The position numbers and the translations under genes were made by a program. A DNA stretch of 64,000 nt from contig CABVRZ010000011.1 of assembly GCA_902500775.1 (NCBI GenBank), positions 1 to 64,000 of the forward strand, given 5' to 3'. Positions 57,180 through 64,000 of the stretch are shown one piece after another (position 1 is the first letter of the stretch; every line of letters begins with the position of its first letter). The notes under the pieces are model-generated. The model did no database searches and was not told where the DNA came from. It was given only the letters and a program-made list of their open reading frames with translations. This DNA comes from an uncultured Nitrospira sp. Lineage in GTDB: Bacteria; Nitrospirota; Nitrospiria; Nitrospirales; Nitrospiraceae.

Positions 57180-57548
57180 CTATTCCAATATGGTTTCGTC
57201 TTCACTCCGCCATGCGGGATCGACCAGACAGAGAAACTCGATGTCCGTCGTTCCAACATTTTCCAGGTACTGTCGCTCGCCCGGTGGCACATAAACCGTC
57301 GTACCTGCTTCAACCGGCGTGACCTGGTCATCAATGGTCAGTCGCCCTGTTCCAGTAATAAAGTAATAGACCTCGGACGAGGTGAGAACATGCTGCTTTG
57401 ATCGGCACCCGGGACTTAGCTTCCCGTGAGCGAGACTATACCCAAGGCTGAGTCGGTGTTTTGCTGGGTGGAAAATCTCCCGCAGACGCGTATGGTCGCC
57501 GGCCAGAAATTCCGAACGATCCGCCGATGTGATTTTAAACAAGGGCAC
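57180..57548 (-). CDS. Cupin-domain protein
   Basis: The 122-residue single cupin has the two motifs [20 protein letters not shown] and [15 protein letters not shown], with the metal-binding His/Glu reduced: the second motif has Arg where His is usual. The substrate is unknown. It sits between leuA and leuB in the leucine unit. Confidence 0.8.
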   Translation of the reverse strand: MPLFKITSADRSEFLAGDHTRLREIFHPAKHRLSLGYSLAHGKLSPGCRSKQHVLTSSEVYYFITGTGRLTIDDQVTPVEAGTTVYVPPGERQYLENVGTTDIEFLCLVDPAWRSEDETILE

Positions 57549-57605
57549 ACTCCCTTCCCACCTTAATCCTCGTAGGGAAGGGAAACTCTACCGTGGGGTT
57601 CGGCG

Positions 57606-59153
57606 TCAAATCAAGTTCACCTTCTGCTCCCCCTGTGCTTGTTTGGCTGCCAGATAGGCCAGTTTGTTGAGCGCACTCAAGTAGGCCCGTGCAGACGCCA
57701 TGATGATATCCGTATCGGCACCATGCCCCGAGACCGTCCGGCCATCCTCCTGCACGCGGACCGACACTTCACCTTGGGCATCCGTCCCACCGGTAATGGC
57801 CTTAACCACATACATCAGTAACTTGCTTTTCGTCTGCGTGAGGGCGGCAATCGTTCGATAGACCGCATCCACCGGGCCATCACCCGTCCCGGTCTGTGTG
57901 ACCGCCCTGCCGTCAATCTCCAATTCAACCGTGGCGCTGGGAACGCGATCAGTCCCACTCGCAACCTGAAATGATTTCAGCGTAATGCGGTCCGCCATCT
58001 TTGCCAATTCTTCGGACACAATCACTTCCAGATCTTCTTCAAAGATTTCTTTCTTCTGGTCCGCTAATTTTTTGAACCGTTCGAACGCATGGTTCACCTC
58101 ATCTTCACTGAGCTTGTACCCCAACTCCTCCAAGCGCTGCCGGAACGCATGGCGACCGGAGAGTTTGCCCATCACCATCTGGCTTTCGACCAGCCCGATC
58201 GACTCCGGACGCATGATTTCATACGTCGTTTTATCCTTCAGCAAACCATCCTGGTGAATCCCGGACGTATGGGCAAAGGCATTGGCCCCCACGATCGCCT
58301 TGTTGGGTTGCACAACCATCCCCGTGATCTTGCTGACCAAACGGCTGGTCTTCGCAATCTCTTCGGTTCGAACCTGCGTATCGGCCTGGTAGAAATCTGT
58401 TCTGGTCCTGAGCCCCATCACGACTTCTTCCAAGGACGTATTCCCCGCACGCTCGCCGATGCCGTTGATCGTGCACTCCACCTGCCCAGCCCCATTGGCA
58501 ATGGCCGCCAAGCTATTTGCGACCGCCATTCCCAGGTCGTTGTGGCAATGGACCGAGATCACCGCCTGTTTGGCATTCGGCACCTTGTCACAAATTCCTC
58601 TAATGAGCGCACCGAACTCTTGTGGGACCGCATACCCGACCGTATCAGGGATATTGATCGTGCCCGCCCCAGCAGCAATCACCGCTTCAATCACTTCATA
58701 GAGATAGGCCGGATCGGAGCGGCTGGCATCCATGGGGGAAAACTCGACGTCATCAACATAGCCCCTCGCACGCTGGACCATCTCCACGGCCCGTTGCTTC
58801 GCCTGTTCCCTCGTCATCCGAAACTGATGCTTCAAGTGAATATCGGAGGCAGAGAGAAACGTATGGATCCGGACTTTCGGTGCCCCTTTCAACGCATCCC
58901 ATGCTCGATCGATATCTTCCGGGCGAGCCCGTGCCAGGCTGCAAATCGTCGCCCCTTCCACCTCCTGCGCAATGCGCCGAACCGCCTCAAAGTCGCCAGG
59001 CGAACTATAGGCAAACCCTGCCTCGATAATATCGACGCCAAGCCGCGCCAGCTGTTTGGCCACCATGACCTTCTCTTCCACATTCATACTGGCCCCTGGT
59101 GATTGCTCACCGTCTCTCAACGTGGTATCAAAAATTCTGATCGTGCGTGCCAT
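57606..59153 (-). CDS. leuA: 2-isopropylmalate synthase
   Basis: The 515-residue protein begins with [20 protein letters not shown], has the metal-binding [17 protein letters not shown] and [12 protein letters not shown], and a C-terminal leucine-sensing domain ([20 protein letters not shown]). It condenses acetyl-CoA and 2-ketoisovalerate, the first leucine step. A T-box leader with terminator lies upstream, so the gene is probably controlled by uncharged leucyl-tRNA as well as feedback inhibition. Confidence 0.96.
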   Translation of the reverse strand: MARTIRIFDTTLRDGEQSPGASMNVEEKVMVAKQLARLGVDIIEAGFAYSSPGDFEAVRRIAQEVEGATICSLARARPEDIDRAWDALKGAPKVRIHTFLSASDIHLKHQFRMTREQAKQRAVEMVQRARGYVDDVEFSPMDASRSDPAYLYEVIEAVIAAGAGTINIPDTVGYAVPQEFGALIRGICDKVPNAKQAVISVHCHNDLGMAVANSLAAIANGAGQVECTINGIGERAGNTSLEEVVMGLRTRTDFYQADTQVRTEEIAKTSRLVSKITGMVVQPNKAIVGANAFAHTSGIHQDGLLKDKTTYEIMRPESIGLVESQMVMGKLSGRHAFRQRLEELGYKLSEDEVNHAFERFKKLADQKKEIFEEDLEVIVSEELAKMADRITLKSFQVASGTDRVPSATVELEIDGRAVTQTGTGDGPVDAVYRTIAALTQTKSKLLMYVVKAITGGTDAQGEVSVRVQEDGRTVSGHGADTDIIMASARAYLSALNKLAYLAAKQAQGEQKVNLI

Positions 59154-59174
59154 GGCATTACCTCTTTGTACTCA

Positions 59175-59297
59175 GGCTGATCAAAATGGTTGTTCGGCGA
59201 GGCCGCAGGCGACGAAAATACCTGAAGCGTACTTTCCGAAGTACGCTGATGACGTTTTCGCGCCGAGAACGAAGCCGATGACCATTTTCATCGGCCT
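59175..59297. repeat. Palindromic repeat element, related to family A
   Basis: The 123-bp element has imperfect terminal repeats (GGCTGATCAAAATGGTTGTT and its complement-like GATGACCATTTTCATCGGCC). The centre AGCGTACTTTCCGAAGTACGCT is palindromic. GTTCTCGGCGCG and GTCGCCTGCGGCC on the minus strand align with similar blocks in the copy at 24914. It lies between the T-box terminator and the leuA start, inside the leuA leader. Confidence 0.65.
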
Positions 59298-59300
59298 CAA

Positions 59301-59342
59301 AAAGCAAAAGCCTTCGCCCTGTCAGACCCAGGGACGAAGGCT
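59301..59342 (-). terminator. Terminator hairpin of the leuA T-box
   Basis: AGCCTTCG and CGAAGGCT arms, extended by CCCT/AGGG with a one-base bulge, are followed by TTTGCTTTTT on the minus strand. The T-box antiterminator at 59354-59366 lies just upstream of it. Confidence 0.8.
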
Positions 59343-59530
59343 TGACGCACTCCGTGGTACCACCCTGATTTAGCCCAAACACCGACAGTGCCCAGGCCCT
59401 TCGTTACGCCCTTCACGGGGGCAAGACGGAGTCTCCTACTCGCTGTTCAGAGACTCGGCTCAGAGGCGAGTTCGGCGGGGTCTAGTCTGGCTTGCACCAC
59501 CCACCAGCTCTCTCTTCAGAATGTTGCCCA
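59301..59530 (-). promoter_or_regulatory. T-box leader (tRNA-sensing riboswitch) of leuA
   Basis: On the minus strand AGGGTGGTACCAC (59366-59354) is the T-box sequence that pairs with the tRNA acceptor end. Upstream, GAGAGAGCTGGTGGGTGGTGC begins Stem I (shortened), and GAACTCGCC near 59465-59473 offers a CUC leucine specifier. A terminator follows. This arrangement lets uncharged leucyl-tRNA permit leuA transcription. Confidence 0.85.
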
Positions 59531-59612
59531 TTCTGTATTCTAGACCGTTTGCCTACTACTCCTCATCCTAGCCGTTCACACTTTCTATATTGCGTGCTCC
59601 CCCCCTTTATTC

Positions 59613-60419
59613 TTATGGGTTCGATTCAACTGGCGGCAGGTCAACTTTTCCCATACCCCGTTTCCCTGGGGCCGGGACAAGTAGCCCAATGATCTTTTCG
59701 ACCGGTCCCATCAGCGCGTAACCGGCGAACACAACAAATAACATGACGGCTGGCCACGCGGCGACCATCATCAGCGCCAGAATACCCCACACCAGATATG
59801 TAATCTGGCGATGTCCTTTGAACTTCAGATCCTTAAAGCTGCGATACTTGATGGTGCTGACCATGAGAAACGACAACCCTAATGTCATGAGCAGGACCAC
59901 GATTGATCGGACATCCGCTCCCATCTTCATGATGTAATGATCCAAGACGACCAAGGACGCCACAACGCCTGCAGCAGCAGGGATAGCCAAGCCAGTAAAG
60001 TACTTGCCGTCCGACACCGCCACGGTGGAGTTAAACCTCGCCAGTCTGACGGCTCCCATTGCAACATAGGCAAACATCACAGCCACCCCGAACGTACCAT
60101 GCCCGCTTAGAGCCCAAGAATAGATCAAGATCCCTGGTGCCACGCCAAACGACACCACATCAGACAGCGAATCATACTCTAACCCGAACTGGCTGGTGCT
60201 GTTAGTCAACCGAGCCGACTTCCCATCAAGGACGTCAAAGATCATGGCAACCAACACCGCGATCGCGGCTTCCAGGTAGTTGCCATTGAAGACCGACAGA
60301 ATGGCGAACACCCCACAAAACAAGTTGCCGGTGGTGAAGAGGTTGGGGATCAGGTGCATCGCAGCCTTCCTCCGCTTTCCTTCCTTTCCGAACGAACTTC
60401 TGAAGCCCGTAGTTTTCAT
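59613..60419 (-). CDS. pssA: CDP-diacylglycerol-serine O-phosphatidyltransferase
   Basis: The 268-residue protein has multiple membrane helices and the CDP-alcohol phosphatidyltransferase signature DGKSARLTNSTSQFG followed by LEYDSLSD, fitting DG..AR........G...D...D. It makes phosphatidylserine in the inner membrane, the substrate of Psd. The start at 60419 overlaps psd by 4 bases. Confidence 0.93.
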   Translation of the reverse strand: MKTTGFRSSFGKEGKRRKAAMHLIPNLFTTGNLFCGVFAILSVFNGNYLEAAIAVLVAMIFDVLDGKSARLTNSTSQFGLEYDSLSDVVSFGVAPGILIYSWALSGHGTFGVAVMFAYVAMGAVRLARFNSTVAVSDGKYFTGLAIPAAAGVVASLVVLDHYIMKMGADVRSIVVLLMTLGLSFLMVSTIKYRSFKDLKFKGHRQITYLVWGILALMMVAAWPAVMLFVVFAGYALMGPVEKIIGLLVPAPGKRGMGKVDLPPVESNP

Positions 60420-61066
60420 GGCAACTCTCCTAGGATAGTTTCCCCACCTTTCACCCGCTGCCCGACAGCCACCCGAAGCGTGGTGCCGATGGGGAGAAAA
60501 GTATCCATGCGCGACCCGAAGCGAATCAGCCCATATCGCTCACCTCGAATAGCGCGTTCCAGCGGCGCAATCCAACATACGATGCGCCGAGCGATCAGCC
60601 CAGCCACCTGCACACACAAGACCTTGATCCCTCCGTCGGTCTTGATCATCAATGCATTCTGCTCATTCATGAACGTGGCTTCTGGCTTACTCGCGACCAT
60701 AAACAAACCCGGCTGATACTGCACATTTTCAACCAACCCATCGCAGGGTAGTCGATTGATATGGACATCGAACACATTCAAAAAGATCGTCACTCGGATG
60801 CCACGTTCCTTTAAATACCTCGGCTCAAACTCTTCCTCGATGGCGATCACTTTGCCGTCACCAGGAGCGACAATGAGATTCGGCCCCTGCGGGATCACTC
60901 TGGCCGGGTTTCGGAAAAACCAGGCCGAAAACAATGTCGCAATACCACCGAGGAACGCGACGAAGTACCAGCCTAATAATCCCGTCAACAGTGTAACGCC
61001 AGCAGGAACCGCGATGAAGGGAATTCCTTCTTTCGCAAATGGAATACCGACTGCACGATCCGCCAC
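60416..61066 (-). CDS. psd: Phosphatidylserine decarboxylase (short type)
   Basis: The 216-residue enzyme has two N-terminal helices, the active-site VIAIEEEFEP and FLNVFDVHINRLP, and the self-cleavage site in LIRFGSRMDTFLP, where Ser after Gly becomes the pyruvoyl group. It converts phosphatidylserine to phosphatidylethanolamine. It lies between ilvC and pssA. Confidence 0.93.
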   Translation of the reverse strand: MADRAVGIPFAKEGIPFIAVPAGVTLLTGLLGWYFVAFLGGIATLFSAWFFRNPARVIPQGPNLIVAPGDGKVIAIEEEFEPRYLKERGIRVTIFLNVFDVHINRLPCDGLVENVQYQPGLFMVASKPEATFMNEQNALMIKTDGGIKVLCVQVAGLIARRIVCWIAPLERAIRGERYGLIRFGSRMDTFLPIGTTLRVAVGQRVKGGETILGELP

Positions 61067-61075
61067 GGAGTGACC

Positions 61076-62113
<1,038 letters not shown>

Positions 62114-62144
62114 CTACCGCAACAACATCTCATCCCGCAGATGG

Positions 62145-62663
62145 TCATTCGCGGGCAACTTTTTTCGCCTGTGCAGCAGCCTGACGAACGGGCTCCCGCG
62201 CCACGGCGACTCGACCAGTGCGAACTAACTCCTTGATCCCAAGCGGCTGAAGCAAATTGATGATGGCCTCAATCTTCTTCGGATCTCCTGAGACTTCGAC
62301 CGTATAGGTCGTCGGTGTCGAATCGATCACATTCGCCCGGAAGATATCCACGATCCGGAGGGCTTCGGCCCGATCGACATCCTTCGTATGGACCTTGATG
62401 ATTGCCGTCTCTCGTGAGACGAACTCCGTCTCATTCAAGTCCACCACCTTGATCACATCGATGAGTTTGTTCAGTTGCTTGACGATCTGTTCGATGATTT
62501 TCTCATCACCTGACGTCACAATCGTCATCTGAGACATAGAGGGATCCAGTGTCGGAGCCACCGACAAACTCTCAATGTTGAACCCGCGGCCGCTGAACAA
62601 TCCGGCCACGCGCGACAACACACCAAACTTGTTTTCAACGGTCACTGAAATAATATGTTCCAT
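62145..62663 (-). CDS. ilvN: Acetolactate synthase small (regulatory) subunit
   Basis: The protein of about 172 residues has an N-terminal ACT domain (ISVTVENKFGVLSRVAGLFS and GRGFNIESLSVAPT) and a second ACT-like domain. It gives valine sensitivity to IlvB. ATG at 62663 directly follows TGAGGAAG; the frame is open to 62723. Confidence 0.94.
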   Translation of the reverse strand: MEHIISVTVENKFGVLSRVAGLFSGRGFNIESLSVAPTLDPSMSQMTIVTSGDEKIIEQIVKQLNKLIDVIKVVDLNETEFVSRETAIIKVHTKDVDRAEALRIVDIFRANVIDSTPTTYTVEVSGDPKKIEAIINLLQPLGIKELVRTGRVAVAREPVRQAAAQAKKVARE

Positions 62664-62672
62664 CTTCCTCAG

Positions 62673-62701
62673 TGCTGAGACCTGCGTGCTGAGACCTGCG
62701 T
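62673..62701. repeat. Short tandem repeat between ilvN and ilvB
   Basis: GTGCTGAGACCTGC occurs twice in a row in the gap between the ilv genes. It is probably slippage; no function is evident. Confidence 0.6.
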
Positions 62702-62744
62702 CGGGCCTCTCAACACTAAGCACTCATCGCTCAGCACTTCCTCA

Positions 62745-64000
62745 TTAGGCCGTGAGTACCGTGTCTTTATCTTCCGGCGTCACTTTGGCGTCGCCAGATT
62801 GCTTCTTCTTCAACTCAGGTGGATCTTCTAGGATCATCTCATGGTTACATCCACCGGCAGGAATCATGGGATAACAATTCTCATAGGGATAGGTCGGGAC
62901 ATCCACAATCACAGGCTTATCCGTCGCGATCGCCTCTTTCAGCACACTATCGAGATCGCCGACCTTCTTCACCCGCAGCCCCACAGCCCCATAGGCGTCC
63001 GCCAGCTTGACGAAATCTGGAGTCGTATCCAAATAACTTGACGCGTAGCGTCCTTCGTAGAAGAGATCCTGCCATTGGCGTACCATCCCGTGGAACCCGT
63101 TGTTCAAGATGATGATCTTCACCGGCAGCTTGCTGATCACAGCCGTGGCCATTTCCTGCATGTTCATCTGAATGCTGCCGTCCCCTGCAATGCAGAGCAC
63201 CAGGCGATCACGGAAAGCCGCCTGCGCCCCCATCGCTGCAGGAAATCCGAACCCCATCGTGCCCAACCCGCCTGAGGTCAACCACCGGTTCGGTCTGGCC
63301 AGCTTGAAATACTGGGCGGCCCACATTTGGTGCTGACCGACATCGGTAGCGACAATCGGATCCCGGTCCTTCGTCAACTCATACAACCGCTTGACCACTT
63401 GCTGCGGCTTGATCGGTCCATCCTTCTCCTGGTGATAGGTCAAGGGATGGGCCTGTTGCCATTCTCGGATCTGGTCCCACCACGGCCTACGAAGATCCTT
63501 CTGTTCGCCGTTGACCGTCGCGCGCAAAATTTGATTCAGCTCGCGTAGCACCGTCTTGCAATCGCCGACGATCGGGATGTCGACATGAATATTTTTCCGA
63601 ATCGACGTCGGGTCAATATCGACGTGGATCACTTTTGCATGGGGGCAGAACTCCGATACCTTCCCAGTCACCCGGTCATCAAACCTCGCACCAATCGCAA
63701 TCACGAGATCGGAATAGTGCATGGCCATGTTGGCTTGATACGTCCCATGCATCCCCAGCATCCCCAAGGACAGCGGATGTTCGCCCGGGAACACGCCAAG
63801 TCCCATCAGGGTCATATCAACCGGGATCTGCGTCATCTCGGCCAACTCGAGCAACTCTTGCGAAGCACCTGAAAATACGACGCCGCCACCGACATAAAGA
63901 ATCGGCTTTTTGGCCTTCATAATCGCTTCAGCGGCCAGCTTGATCTGCCACTTATTGCCTTCGTATGTCGGGTTATACCCTCGGATTGAGACAGAATTCG
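62745..64000 (-). CDS. ilvB: Acetolactate synthase large subunit, C-terminal part (runs off the window)
   Basis: The frame continues to the window edge, with NSVSIRGYNPTYEGNKWQIK upstream of MKAKKPILYVGGGV, so the N-terminal pyrimidine-binding domain is outside. Present are the central domain (GMLGMHGTYQANMAM, FDDRVTGKVSEF) and the ThDP-binding domain with GDGSIQMNMQEMATA and IILNNGFHGMVRQWQ. It condenses two pyruvates (or pyruvate with 2-ketobutyrate). It is the first visible gene of ilvB-ilvN-ilvC. Confidence 0.96.
   Translation of the reverse strand, partial: NSVSIRGYNPTYEGNKWQIKLAAEAIMKAKKPILYVGGGVVFSGASQELLELAEMTQIPVDMTLMGLGVFPGEHPLSLGMLGMHGTYQANMAMHYSDLVIAIGARFDDRVTGKVSEFCPHAKVIHVDIDPTSIRKNIHVDIPIVGDCKTVLRELNQILRATVNGEQKDLRRPWWDQIREWQQAHPLTYHQEKDGPIKPQQVVKRLYELTKDRDPIVATDVGQHQMWAAQYFKLARPNRWLTSGGLGTMGFGFPAAMGAQAAFRDRLVLCIAGDGSIQMNMQEMATAVISKLPVKIIILNNGFHGMVRQWQDLFYEGRYASSYLDTTPDFVKLADAYGAVGLRVKKVGDLDSVLKEAIATDKPVIVDVPTYPYENCYPMIPAGGCNHEMILEDPPELKKKQSGDAKVTPEDKDTVLTA

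Noticed and set aside
58089..59102. Long plus-strand reading frame opposite leuA
   Set aside because: It lies fully antisense to leuA, which has all family motifs; the frame is a by-product of GC-rich codon use.

Overview
The window comes from the chromosome of a comammox (complete ammonia-oxidising) Nitrospira. The left third carries an ammonia-oxidation locus on the minus strand. It holds the first 56 codons of amoC at the window edge, then (moving upstream) a copD fusion, copC, two amoD-type genes, amoE, cycB, cycA, haoB and haoA. Right behind lies a full System I cytochrome c maturation operon (ccmA-B-C-D-E-F-G-H-I). An octahaem hydroxylamine dehydrogenase together with AmoC/AmoD/AmoE points to comammox; the rest of the gene content fits Nitrospira. 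No nitrite oxidoreductase gene is in the window, and the clade cannot be assigned from it.

Layout: 1-5.2 kb amo/cop genes; 5.5-8.4 kb a plus-strand island (two bacterioferritin genes, an unknown membrane protein, a MOSC protein) ending at a shared hairpin terminator; 8.5-12.8 kb hao/cyc; 13-20 kb ccm; 20-31 kb transporters, unknown genes and a long gene-poor stretch with insertion sequence and gene remnants; 31-32 kb a VapBC-type module and a PagL-like enzyme; 32.8-45.3 kb housekeeping genes (topA, dprA, RNase G, rodA-mrdA-mreD-mreC-mreB); 45.3-51.2 kb an accessory island; 51.2-64 kb queA, a SpoIID-like gene, asd, leuB, leuA, pssA, psd, ilvC, ilvN and the 3' part of ilvB.

AmoCAB (mostly outside the window) would oxidise ammonia, HaoA would oxidise hydroxylamine, and CycA and CycB would pass the electrons to the quinone pool. 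The ccm operon attaches the haems. CopC/CopD and the AmoD/AmoE proteins plausibly serve copper supply or assembly of the monooxygenase. A consensus sigma-70 promoter precedes haoA, and a terminator-like hairpin lies inside the start of haoB.

The most unusual region is 46-51 kb. A DUF4062-STAND ATPase-sulfatase-modifying-factor gene, broken by two stop codons and a frameshift, ends in a segment resembling the variable region of a diversity-generating retroelement target. Directly downstream is the start of an Avd-like accessory gene, cut off at the terminal repeat of a decayed IS630 element. No reverse transcriptase or template repeat is visible. I read this as the remnant of a retroelement-diversified conflict protein. 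Next to it, a decayed second copy of the queA 3' end lies beside a small two-gene nucleotidyltransferase module. Other non-coding signals are a T-box leader before leuA and a family of roughly 120-bp palindromic repeats lying beside genes.
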